Below the pieces are notes generated by a model. It was not told where the DNA came from. It did not search any database and saw only the letters and a program-made list of their open reading frames with translations. The position numbers were made by a program, and so were the translations under genes. 10,397 nt of DNA from Gemmatimonadota bacterium (GTDB lineage Bacteria > Gemmatimonadota > Gemmatimonadetes > Gemmatimonadales > Gemmatimonadaceae): NCBI GenBank assembly GCA_947475795.1, contig CANJOX010000088.1, positions 1 to 10,397 of the forward strand. The letters run 5' to 3'. Below, piece after piece: positions 1 to 6,556 of the stretch; positions within the stretch are counted from its first letter, which is position 1; each line of letters starts with the position of its first letter.

Positions 1-86
1 CGGCCGGCCGCGCGGCGCGGAATGATGTCAGAACTGGATGCATACCGAAACCGGAGACGCGCGCTGTTACCCGAAGTGGAATACTA

Positions 87-1895
87 CTACCGTCGCGCCA
101 CCGCCGCCTTCGGCGTGTGCCACTCTTCACGGATCCAGTCCACCACCATCTCGATCTCGCGCTGCGTGAGGCTCTTCTCGGGGCCATACGACGGCATCCG
201 GTCGTTGTCACGCCCGAAGAAACGTGGGTGCGAGGGGTCGGTCACGAACGACACCATCCACTCCCGCGACGCCCAGCCGCTGAGCTCCGGGCTGTCGGTA
301 CCCACGTCCTGGAACTTGTGGCACTCGGCGCACCCGTTGGTAGTGTTCCGCATGAACCCGATGCCGGCCGCGATCTGCACGCTGTCCCGCCGGTCCAGCG
401 CCGCCTGCGACCGCAGCGCGGCCTGCGACGACAGCGCCAGCACCACGTTGCGGCGCATCGCCTTCTCCTCGTCGGTGTCCGGCATGTGATCGCCCAGCCA
501 CCCCACCATGTCCCCTTCGGTGTGCGCCGTGCCGCCCCAGTAGCGCGCGGTCAGAATCGTATCGGCGTTGAGGAAACCCTCCGCCCACGCGCGCGAGCCG
601 TACCCCTTGAGATCCGAGGCCGAGATGGAGTCCTTGGGGAGCGCGTTCCCCATGCCGTCGTGCCCATCGTAGCGATGGCAGGACGCACAGTTGCGCGAGA
701 AAATCCGCGGCCCCTGCGTGTACGAGTCGTCCCGCATCAGCGTGAGCGCACCGGTGATCGGCACCCCCGCGTTGGCCAACTCCACCGCCCGCGCTGCGTC
801 GCGCGTGGACACGGCCTTGGCCACCTGATACTCGGCGTCCTTGGCGTCGGCCGACATCGACTGCCACGTGAGCAACGCGGCGCCGGCCAGCAGCGCGCCC
901 ATGAAGCCCACATTGAAGCGGTGCCCGAGCTTCCAGCGTCCCAGGAACGGCATCGCCATCAGCACCACCAGCCCCAGCGAGGGGAGCACGATCGCGCCGA
1001 TGATTTCGGTCTTGCCCGGGAAGTACTTCAGGAACTGATACAGAAACAGGAAGTACCATTCCGGGCGGGCCGCCGAGAACTGCTCGGCGGGATCCGCCGG
1101 CGCGCCGAGCGGGGCGCCTTGCTCACGGACCACGAGGAAGAGCACCACCGCCAGCACGGCCAGGCACGCCACCGCATCGCGCAGCACCTGCTCCGGCCAG
1201 AACCCCTGATCGGGGCCCTTGAGCGGCTGCTTGGGGGTGAGCCCGTGCTTCCGGAACAGATACACGTGCCCCACGGTCAGCAGGATCACGAGCCCCGGCA
1301 GGACGCCGGCGTGCAGCGCGAAGAAGCGCGTGAGCGTGAGGTGTCCGTACGTGACCCCGCCCACCACCACGGTTTGCAGCGACTGACCAATCCCCGGACT
1401 CATGCCCACGATGTTGGTGGACACCGCCGTGGACCAGTAGCCGTTCTGGTCCCACGGCAGCAGATAGCCCGTGAGCGACAGCGCCAGCACCAGAATCAGC
1501 AGTAGCACGCCGAACCAGAAGTTCATCTCGCGCGGCGCCTTGTAGGCGCCGTCGATGATGACCTGCATGAGGTGCAAGACCAGCAACACCGTCATGGACT
1601 GGGCCACGAAATGGTGCAGCCCGCGCAGGAACCAGCCCCCCAGCATCTGGTGCTGGATGTAGTACACACTCTCCCACGCCGTCTGCGAACTCGGGCTGTA
1701 GGACATCCACAGAAACACGCCCGTGATGACCTGCACCACGAAGAAGAACGACAGCGTGCTGCCCCACACGTAGCGCCAGCGGGCGCCCCCGGGGACGTTC
1801 TCGAACAGGGTTTCGTGCAACAGCCCCTTGTACCCGGTGCGCGAGTCGATCCAGGAACCGATCGACGGGCGTTCGTTCCGCGGTTGCTCGGCCAT
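87..1895 (-). CDS. qcrB: Cytochrome b (b6 plus subunit IV type) fused to a C-terminal dihaem cytochrome c
   Basis: This is the membrane core of a quinol:cytochrome c reductase (bc complex), 602 aa. Residues 35-345 form the cytochrome b part. Haem b ligand pairs are H94/H108 and H195/H210; the second pair is 15 residues apart, as in cytochrome b6, not 14 as in mitochondrial cytochrome b. The quinol-site PEWY motif is at 278-281. Two c-type haem domains follow: CASCH at 403-407 with probable ligand M471, and CAECH at 522-526 with probable ligand M567. The ATG at 1895 overlaps the Rieske stop by one base (TGATG), so the two are translationally coupled; the frame stays open further upstream only over the Rieske gene. 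The cytochrome b part has one cysteine (C244) and valine where b6 carries its haem-binding cysteine, so a covalent extra haem is not expected. Family assignment is very secure; the exact acceptor is unknown. Confidence 0.95.
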   Translation of the reverse strand: MAEQPRNERPSIGSWIDSRTGYKGLLHETLFENVPGGARWRYVWGSTLSFFFVVQVITGVFLWMSYSPSSQTAWESVYYIQHQMLGGWFLRGLHHFVAQSMTVLLVLHLMQVIIDGAYKAPREMNFWFGVLLLILVLALSLTGYLLPWDQNGYWSTAVSTNIVGMSPGIGQSLQTVVVGGVTYGHLTLTRFFALHAGVLPGLVILLTVGHVYLFRKHGLTPKQPLKGPDQGFWPEQVLRDAVACLAVLAVVLFLVVREQGAPLGAPADPAEQFSAARPEWYFLFLYQFLKYFPGKTEIIGAIVLPSLGLVVLMAMPFLGRWKLGHRFNVGFMGALLAGAALLTWQSMSADAKDAEYQVAKAVSTRDAARAVELANAGVPITGALTLMRDDSYTQGPRIFSRNCASCHRYDGHDGMGNALPKDSISASDLKGYGSRAWAEGFLNADTILTARYWGGTAHTEGDMVGWLGDHMPDTDEEKAMRRNVVLALSSQAALRSQAALDRRDSVQIAAGIGFMRNTTNGCAECHKFQDVGTDSPELSGWASREWMVSFVTDPSHPRFFGRDNDRMPSYGPEKSLTQREIEMVVDWIREEWHTPKAAVARR

Positions 1896-2431
1896 CAGAC
1901 GGCGATCTTGTCGGGGGAGCCTTTCCGGAAGTTCTGGAAGCGCACCCAGACCTCGCCGTCGCGCACCACGGCCTCCAGTTCGTCCATGCCGCGCGGGCTC
2001 GGGCTCTTGGGATCGGCGATGGCGCCGTCCAGCGCGAAGCTGCTGCGGTGACAGGGGCAGAAGTAGCCCTGCGTGCTGGCGTTGTAGCCCACCGAGCACC
2101 CCAGATGCGGGCACACCGAGTTGAGCACGCGGACGGTGGCGTCACCGGTGCGCTGCAGGTACACCGAGCCCACAGGCACGTTTTCGGTCTTGTTCCACGC
2201 GTCCACCAGCGTGTCGAGCACCGGGAACTTGCGCGGCGGCCCGTCGGTCTCGAGCGAGGCCAGCGACGCCACGCGCACGAGGCCGCGCGTGTCCGATTTC
2301 CGACGTAGCGGATCGAACAGCGTGAACAGGCCGGCGATGGGCGCCACGGCGGAGATGAGGCCGCCCACCACGATCGAGGCGGCCTTGGCGACGAAGTTGC
2401 GCCGATCTGGCGCCTGCGTGGGGTCGGACAT
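1895..2431 (-). CDS. qcrA: Rieske [2Fe-2S] iron-sulphur protein of the bc complex
   Basis: The 178-aa protein passes electrons from quinol to the c-type haems of the neighbouring subunit, on the periplasmic side. An N-terminal twin-arginine-like stretch (DRRNFVAK, residues 9-16) and a hydrophobic anchor at about 17-38 fit Tat export with a retained membrane anchor. Box 1 is CPHLGC (107-112) and box 2 CPCHRS (125-130): cluster ligands C107, H109, C125, H128 and disulphide C112-C127. Box 2 has Arg where Gly is usual (CPCHGS). It is first in the operon with the cytochrome b-c gene. The start at 2431 gives the normal Rieske N-terminus but lacks a Shine-Dalgarno. An in-frame ATG at 2524 lies exactly where a transcript from the -10 box at 2531-2536 should begin, so a form with 31 extra residues is a real alternative. 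Confidence 0.93.
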   Translation of the reverse strand: MSDPTQAPDRRNFVAKAASIVVGGLISAVAPIAGLFTLFDPLRRKSDTRGLVRVASLASLETDGPPRKFPVLDTLVDAWNKTENVPVGSVYLQRTGDATVRVLNSVCPHLGCSVGYNASTQGYFCPCHRSSFALDGAIADPKSPSPRGMDELEAVVRDGEVWVRFQNFRKGSPDKIAV

Positions 2432-2530
2432 GGTGGCGGTGGGAATCCGGGAAGGCAGCAAAAGACACCGCACGCACGCGTACGGCGGGACACGGCGGGG
2501 CACCCATGCCCCGACGTATTCCATGCCCAT

Positions 2531-2536
2531 ATTATA
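2531..2536 (-). promoter_or_regulatory. -10 box (TATAAT) for the Rieske/cytochrome b-c operon
   Basis: A perfect TATAAT on the minus strand lies 100 bp upstream of the chosen Rieske start. No convincing -35 hexamer is visible. Transcription would be expected to start about seven bases downstream, at the A of an ATG at 2524. Confidence 0.55.
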
Positions 2537-2686
2537 CGCCGTGGAACGGCGCGCTGCTGACAGTGTTTACCGTATGTCAGCGATCGTGCAGCGCGCTGCG
2601 TTATGCGTGCAGTACGGCCTGCATCCACGTGCCGCCGATCGTCTCCGGCGGCGTACGGCTCCCACCCTCTCGTTCTCTATTTCCCC

Positions 2687-3148
2687 ATGCATCTGCGACT
2701 CCGTCAGTTCGGCGCGGTCTGCGTCCTGGCCCTCTCCATGGTGAGCACGGCCAGCGCCCAGCAGGACGAAGACAAGACGCCGCTCGGCAAGAAGATGAGC
2801 GCCATGAACACGGCCTTTAAGGCGGTGGGCCGCCAGATCGACGACGCCTCCAAGAACGCCAATACCCTCGAGCAGCTGGCGATCATGGAAACGAACGCCA
2901 AGGCGGCGCTCACCATGGAGCCCGAGAAGAAGGCCAAGGTGCCCGCGGGCGACCAAGCGAAGTTCACGGCGGGGTATCAGGCGGGCATGAAGGAGTTCAT
3001 CGCGACCGTGCAGAAATTGCAGGCGGCCATCAAGGCGGGTAAAAATGCGGACGCGGTGGCCATGTACGACGAACTGAAGGGACAGCAGCGCGAAGGGCAC
3101 AAGGAATACCGCCTGAAGAAGGCCGGCGCGCCCCCGGGCGGGAACTGA
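2687..3148 (+). CDS. Cytochrome b562-like periplasmic haem protein
   Basis: This 153-aa protein has a signal peptide (residues 1-24, cleavage after TASA) followed by a four-helix-bundle sequence of the soluble cytochrome b562 family. The family's two axial haem ligands have counterparts: a Met in the first helix (M37, in GKKMSAMN) and a His near the C-terminus (H138, in REGHKEYR; the E. coli equivalent is AYHQKYR). Helix 3 (AKFTAGYQAGMKEFIATVQKL is the local context at 91-111) also resembles the family. Haem would be bound non-covalently, since there is no CxxCH. It starts 255 bp from the Rieske gene and diverges from it, which suggests but does not prove a role as electron carrier for the bc complex. 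The frame is open from 2603, but the ATG at 2687 places the signal peptide correctly. It is probably cotranscribed with the DUF2809-type gene 38 bp downstream. Confidence 0.85.
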   Translation: MHLRLRQFGAVCVLALSMVSTASAQQDEDKTPLGKKMSAMNTAFKAVGRQIDDASKNANTLEQLAIMETNAKAALTMEPEKKAKVPAGDQAKFTAGYQAGMKEFIATVQKLQAAIKAGKNADAVAMYDELKGQQREGHKEYRLKKAGAPPGGN

Positions 3149-3186
3149 CGGCCGAGGCAGCGCTTCACCGCGGCGGGCGCGCGACC

Positions 3187-3576
3187 GTGCGCCCCCGCCT
3201 GCGGTACCTCGCGTTGGTCGTCCTGACCATCGCGGCCGGCCTGTGGGTGCACCGGGGCGGGACTATCCAGCATGCGATCGCTCGCGACGTCACCGGCGAC
3301 GCGCTCTGGGGGATGATGATGGCATGGGGGTGTGGCGTGCTCTTCCCACACCGTGCCGTGGGACCACGCAGCGCCGCGGCGCTCGCGGTGTGCGTGGCCG
3401 TGGAGGTCAGCCAACTCCTGCACACGCCGCTCCTCGCTGCCATCCGCCACACCACGCCGGGTATGCTGGTGCTGGGCAGCGGATTCGACGCGCGCGACCT
3501 CGTGGCGTACGCGCTCGGCGTGGCCGCGGCCGCCCTGCTGGAATACGGCGCTACGCGCGGACGACCGGCCCACTGA
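3187..3576 (+). CDS. DUF2809-type small integral membrane protein
   Basis: This 129-aa protein starts at GTG and has about four membrane helices (roughly residues 7-21, 38-53, 63-79 and 104-120). The motif GSGFDARDLVAYALG (97-111) and the preceding EVSQLL segment (73-78) are the hallmark of the DUF2809 family. That family has no established function, so none is assigned. The gene begins 38 bp after the cytochrome b562-like stop on the same strand and is probably cotranscribed. No Shine-Dalgarno is evident before the GTG. Length and topology are typical of the family. Confidence 0.8.
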   Translation: MRPRLRYLALVVLTIAAGLWVHRGGTIQHAIARDVTGDALWGMMMAWGCGVLFPHRAVGPRSAAALAVCVAVEVSQLLHTPLLAAIRHTTPGMLVLGSGFDARDLVAYALGVAAAALLEYGATRGRPAH

Positions 3577-3591
3577 CACCGCCGCGGTCCA

Positions 3592-3617
3592 GCGCTCCAA
3601 ACTGTAGCGTTGGCGCG
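3592..3617 (+). terminator. Imperfect hairpin after the DUF2809-type gene
   Basis: The arms GCGCTCCAA (3592-3600) and TTGGCGCG (3610-3617) can pair with one mismatch or bulge around a 9-nt loop, starting 16 bp after the stop codon. There is no T-tract. It is a weak terminator candidate. Confidence 0.3.
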
Positions 3618-3652
3618 TCACCTGTCCCTCGTAGGCCGCACCGGCCTTATCG

Positions 3653-3688
3653 GGCGAGCAGCTCGCCGAACGGTGCAAACCATTGCAC
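3653..3688. promoter_or_regulatory. Two adjacent short inverted repeats upstream of the ubiquitin/PEP-CTERM gene
   Basis: The first repeat is GGCGAG-CAG-CTCGCC (3653-3667) and the second GTGCAA-ACCA-TTGCAC (3673-3688); both have perfect 6-bp arms. They lie 150-185 bp before the start at 3837. They could be terminator stems of the upstream transcript or an operator for the downstream gene; the sequence does not decide between these. Confidence 0.3.
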
Positions 3689-3836
3689 GTCAACGATCTA
3701 TGCGTGCACCACCGCCCTCGTTCTCGACGGCTGAGGTTGGCACAAATACTGCTACCGAGTTTGTTCGGCCGCCGTGCACCGCGGCCCGCTCTCCGCCGCC
3801 GGTCGATGGCGATTCCTCCACCGAGACGCTCACGCT

Positions 3837-4727
3837 ATGCCGTTCCTCACACCGCGCACGCGCTCCGTCCCGTCGCCGTCTGGAGCGCTCACGAGCGGCG
3901 TGGCCGCGGGTGGCCGTGGCGTCTTCGGGGCCATCGCGAGGTGCTCGCGCCAGCTCACAACCCTGCTGCCGTTTGTGGCGCTGGCGTTGTGCCCTGAGGA
4001 TGCGAGCGCACAAATGCAGATCTTCACCAGGAACCTGACGCCTCTCGGAGCCCCCACGGTCACCCTGGACGTTGACGGCTCAGACGCGCTGGAGAAAGTC
4101 AAAGCCGACAACCAACACCAACTTGGCTATCTCGCGCAGAACCAGTTCCTGATCTTCGCGGGGAAGTTGCTGGAAGACGGCAGAACGCTGGCGGACTATA
4201 ACATTCAGAAGGAATCCACCATCAACATGGCGGTGATCGATGCCTTCAACGGGCTGTCGTTTTCCGGATTCCTGCCCGGTTCGCGAGGAGGGTTCTCGCC
4301 CTTCCTGATGCGGAGTGGCACCAGTGGTGCTGGCAGTGGATGGTCGGTGTTCAATTACGCGAACGCCGTGAATCTCTCGGCAACCCAAAGCGGTTTCTAC
4401 ACGCTCGACCTGGTTACGCTGACGCCCGGGGAGCCGCTCGTCAGGAGCGATGCATTCGGCGCGATGCCCGACTTTGATGGACAACGGGCCTACGACTGGA
4501 CCTTCCTCACCGCGACCGGCGGGATTTCCGGTTTCTCGGCCAATCAGTTTGTGATCAACACCGGAGATTTTGCCAACACCGTAAACGGCTCGTTCGCGGT
4601 GGTGCAGCAGGGCAACACCCTGGCGCTGTCGTACACGCCGGTGCCCGAGCCATCCACGTGGGTGTTGGTGATGACCGGACTCGCCTTCGGCGGGTGGCGC
4701 ATGTCCCGTCGCCGCCAGCGGGCCTGA
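3837..4727 (+). CDS. Exported PEP-CTERM protein with an N-terminal ubiquitin domain
   Basis: The 296-aa protein has three parts. Residues 1-58 are an N-terminal region with a long basic stretch and a hydrophobic core (40-52), ending DASAQ, a good signal-peptidase site after ASA. Residues 60-134 are ubiquitin: MQIF, then after a 3-residue insertion in the first beta hairpin TVTLDV, and [14 protein letters not shown] and DYNIQKEST nearly unchanged. Residues 137-268 are a Gly/Ser/aromatic-rich beta region typical of PEP-CTERM proteins (for example [15 protein letters not shown] at 219-233). VPEP (269-272), a hydrophobic helix (275-287) and a basic tail (RMSRRRQRA) form the PEP-CTERM sorting signal, which exosortase normally recognises and removes. 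No diglycine follows the ubiquitin domain. The ATG at 3837 is the chosen start; GTG at 3900 is an alternative that shortens the leader. Arg codons in the ubiquitin domain are AGG and AGA, uncommon in neighbouring genes. The gene appears monocistronic. Confidence 0.92.
   Translation: MPFLTPRTRSVPSPSGALTSGVAAGGRGVFGAIARCSRQLTTLLPFVALALCPEDASAQMQIFTRNLTPLGAPTVTLDVDGSDALEKVKADNQHQLGYLAQNQFLIFAGKLLEDGRTLADYNIQKESTINMAVIDAFNGLSFSGFLPGSRGGFSPFLMRSGTSGAGSGWSVFNYANAVNLSATQSGFYTLDLVTLTPGEPLVRSDAFGAMPDFDGQRAYDWTFLTATGGISGFSANQFVINTGDFANTVNGSFAVVQQGNTLALSYTPVPEPSTWVLVMTGLAFGGWRMSRRRQRA
4014..4238 (+). other. Ubiquitin domain within the PEP-CTERM gene
   Basis: Aligned by hand to eukaryotic ubiquitin 1-72, 41 positions are identical, and 23 of 26 between ubiquitin positions 41 and 66. 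Equivalents of K27, K48, K63, L8 and I44 are kept. K6, K11, K29 and K33 are replaced by R, P, D and Q. V70 becomes A, H68 becomes N, R42 becomes F and R72 becomes I. Three residues are inserted after T9. The positions of G75-G76 are occupied by F and N, so classical E1 activation is not possible. Predicted signal cleavage leaves the ubiquitin methionine as residue 1 or 2 of the mature protein. Confidence 0.9.
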
Positions 4728-4748
4728 CCGGACTCAGGTCACCGTGAT

Positions 4749-4773
4749 GCGTACGCGACCCGCTCGCGTACGC
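4749..4773. terminator. Perfect 10-bp hairpin between convergent genes
   Basis: GCGTACGCGA, loop CCCGC, TCGCGTACGC: a perfect stem placed 21 bp after the ubiquitin/PEP-CTERM stop and about 38 bp after the minus-strand zinc-ribbon stop. It has no T-tract on either side. Its position between convergent genes suggests a bidirectional terminator. Confidence 0.6.
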
Positions 4774-4811
4774 GCTCCACGTGGTCACGGCGTGCGTCGC
4801 CCTCCGTCAGG

Positions 4812-5006
4812 TCACCCCGTGGCGCAGGTCATGTCCTGTCCGCAGCACAGCGGCGACTTGATCTTGCCATGCCCGTTCGGGCACTTCGAAATGGCCACCA
4901 CGCGACCGTCCGGGGTGGTGAGGGAATCGTGCACCAGCGCATCACCGCACTTGGCGCAGCTGGCGTTCACCGCCATGCCGCACTTCTCGCACTCGTAGGT
5001 TGCCAT
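4812..5006 (-). CDS. Small zinc-ribbon protein of unknown function
   Basis: This 64-aa protein is built from metal-binding pairs: C6-x2-C9 and C17-x2-C20, then C42 with H46, and C54-C55 and C61 near the end. Such knuckles normally hold structural zinc. The middle (DGRVVAISKCPNGHGKIKSP) and the tail motif PLCCGQDM resemble small uncharacterised bacterial and archaeal zinc-ribbon proteins I have seen, but I cannot attach a function. It is the last gene of the minus-strand group with the monooxygenase-like and serine-hydrolase genes, 83 bp after the former, and may be cotranscribed. There is no signal peptide or membrane segment, so it is cytoplasmic. The ATG at 5006 lacks a clear Shine-Dalgarno, but the cysteine pattern starts right after it. 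Confidence 0.8.
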   Translation of the reverse strand: MATYECEKCGMAVNASCAKCGDALVHDSLTTPDGRVVAISKCPNGHGKIKSPLCCGQDMTCATG

Positions 5007-5089
5007 CGGTTCGCCGAATGATTGAGGGAAGGAAGAAATCGCAGCAGTAAGGTAACGCCTTCGCCGCACCGCCGCGTTCCGTGCCTGCG

Positions 5090-5359
5090 CTACACCTCGT
5101 ACTCGCGCACCCGCGCGCGCACGATCAGCGCCGTCAGGCCGTCGTCTGGCCCCGCGTCCCGAAAGTCGTGCAGGGCCTGGCGCGAGCCCCACACCTCGAA
5201 GACGTTGACGCGATGCTCGTCGAGCGGGTCGGCAGCGACGACGAAATCCTCGCACCCTGTGGTTTCCCGGGCGAGGTGCATCGCCATCTGCGAGCCGTCC
5301 AGTAAACGTTGGCGCTGCCCGGGCTGCACCTCGATCTGGCCGGCAACGATGATCGGCAT
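5090..5359 (-). CDS. Antibiotic biosynthesis monooxygenase (ABM/YgiN-like) domain protein
   Basis: The 89-aa protein is a single dimeric alpha/beta-barrel ABM domain: an N-terminal strand (IIVAGQIEV), a helix with basic residues, the GCEDFVVAADP strand (35-45) and the VNVFEVWGSRQALHDF segment (51-66), which matches the usual Y/F-E-x-W-x-S/D-x-x-A-x-x-x-H pattern of the family. Members include cofactor-free quinone-modifying monooxygenases and many uncharacterised stress proteins, so the substrate cannot be predicted. The length is normal for a stand-alone member and there is no export signal. The start at 5359 lies 3 bp from the serine-hydrolase stop, which indicates cotranscription. Confidence 0.82.
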   Translation of the reverse strand: MPIIVAGQIEVQPGQRQRLLDGSQMAMHLARETTGCEDFVVAADPLDEHRVNVFEVWGSRQALHDFRDAGPDDGLTALIVRARVREYEV

Positions 5360-5362
5360 GGC

Positions 5363-6544
5363 CTACTTCGTCGCGCGAATCAGCCGTTCCTGAACCGCAC
5401 GCAGTGGCAGCGTGGGCCCGCCGCTGATGTTCCACGCATTGAACACCACCACCATCTCCTGATCGGGAAACGCCATCGGGAACTGCCCGCCGAATCCGGA
5501 CCCGGCCCAGATGAACGCGTCCGGCTGTACCGGGTTGGCATACAACCACCACTTGTACCCGTACTTCGGCGCGCCCGCGCGAGCGCTGGTGGCGATCTGC
5601 GGTGTCACGGATTCGCGCACCCAGCGTTCCGACACGACGGTCGTTCCGTTCCAGCGGCCGCCCTGCAGCCACAGCTGCCAGATCCGCGCCAGGTCGGTCG
5701 CTTCGAGATACAGGCCGCCCTCGGTGTCGATGGCGCCCGAGGTGGTGCGCTTCCAGTGCCAGTTGGTGATGCCGAGGGGCGTGAAGAGATGGCGCGCCGC
5801 GTACTCCTCGATGTCGACGCCGGTGGCGCGGAAAAAGATGTGCGCGAGCAACGCGCTTTCGCCGCTGCTGTAGTTGAACTGTGTGCCCGGCTCGCGCATC
5901 ATCGGCCGGTCGATGGTGAACTTGACCCAGTCCGGGCTGGCCTCGAGCGCGCCGGCCGTGTTGCGCGGATCGCTGTACGGGATGCTTTCGTTCCAGTCGA
6001 ATCCGCCCGTCATCGTCAGCAAGTGGCGGATGGTGATGCGCCGCTTGCGATCGTCGAGGTTCGCGACGGTGGTGGTGTCCCAGAACGTGAGAATCGGCGT
6101 GTCGAGCGCGGGGAACTCACCACGGGTGACCGCCACGCCGATCACCGCCGATGCCACCGTCTTGGACACGGACTGCAGGGTGTGCAGGGTGCCCCGCCGA
6201 TACGTCGGGTGCCACCACGGGTTGAAGTAGTTGAAGGGCCCGGTCGGGTCGTGCGAATTGTTCAGCGACGCGCTCGCGCGCGATGAGTCACCGTAGATCG
6301 CGTCGTAGTCGCGCGGATACGTCTTGTCGGTGACGATCCGACCGCGACGAATGACCACCATGCGGTCGATGTTGCCGTACTTCCCCGCCCTGATCTCGGC
6401 GTCGAGGCTGTCGAGTACGGCCGGATTGAGACCGACCTTGGACGGCGTCGACGTTGGCCACGTGAATGACGTGGGCTGGGCACCGAGCGAGGAAGCGAGC
6501 GACGCCAAAAAGGCGACGGCGGAGCAGAAGGATCGGCATGTCAT
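5363..6544 (-). CDS. Secreted serine hydrolase, beta-lactamase class C / penicillin-binding-protein fold
   Basis: The 393-aa protein has a signal peptide (1-22, ending SLGAQ) and an alpha/beta serine hydrolase domain. The catalytic S-x-x-K is S125-V-S-K128 in LQSVSKTVAS. The Y-x-S/N element is Y225-S-S227 in FNYSSGES. The third box, usually HxG or KTG, corresponds to AGSGFGG (347-353). TMTGGFDW (178-184) and PLGIT (256-260) are also typical. Such enzymes hydrolyse esters, amides or D-amino-acid peptides in the periplasm; lactamase activity cannot be inferred. ATGs at 6550 and 6544 are both possible. I prefer 6544 because the TACAAT box abuts the 6550 codon and would start transcription at about 6544. 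The frame stays open to 6880, but that stretch resembles no protein. It leads a probable operon with the ABM-domain gene (3-bp gap). Confidence 0.9.
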   Translation of the reverse strand: MTCRSFCSAVAFLASLASSLGAQPTSFTWPTSTPSKVGLNPAVLDSLDAEIRAGKYGNIDRMVVIRRGRIVTDKTYPRDYDAIYGDSSRASASLNNSHDPTGPFNYFNPWWHPTYRRGTLHTLQSVSKTVASAVIGVAVTRGEFPALDTPILTFWDTTTVANLDDRKRRITIRHLLTMTGGFDWNESIPYSDPRNTAGALEASPDWVKFTIDRPMMREPGTQFNYSSGESALLAHIFFRATGVDIEEYAARHLFTPLGITNWHWKRTTSGAIDTEGGLYLEATDLARIWQLWLQGGRWNGTTVVSERWVRESVTPQIATSARAGAPKYGYKWWLYANPVQPDAFIWAGSGFGGQFPMAFPDQEMVVVFNAWNISGGPTLPLRAVQERLIRATK

Positions 6545-6550
6545 GGCCAT

Positions 6551-6556
6551 ATTGTA
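6551..6556 (-). promoter_or_regulatory. -10 box (TACAAT) for the serine-hydrolase operon
   Basis: TACAAT on the minus strand is followed directly by ATGGCCATG, the same layout as the Rieske promoter (TATAAT then ATGGGCATG). The expected transcription start coincides with the second ATG at 6544. No clear -35 is seen; a 5-bp inverted repeat (CCGCC...GGCGG, 6562-6577) occupies part of the region just upstream. Confidence 0.5.

Noticed and set aside
117..1505. Long plus-strand open frame (462 codons) opposite the cytochrome b-c gene
   Set aside because: The product is Arg/His/Pro-rich with no recognisable motif; it is the antisense shadow of a high-GC coding gene.
1123..2628. Minus-strand open frame (501 codons) across the Rieske/cytochrome b junction in another frame
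   Set aside because: It lacks every motif present in the real frames and overlaps both genes; a composition artefact.
4014..4016. Independent translation of the ubiquitin domain from its own ATG
   Set aside because: The nearest AGGA-like sequence is about 13 bases upstream, too far for a good ribosome site, and the frame is continuous with a plausible signal peptide.
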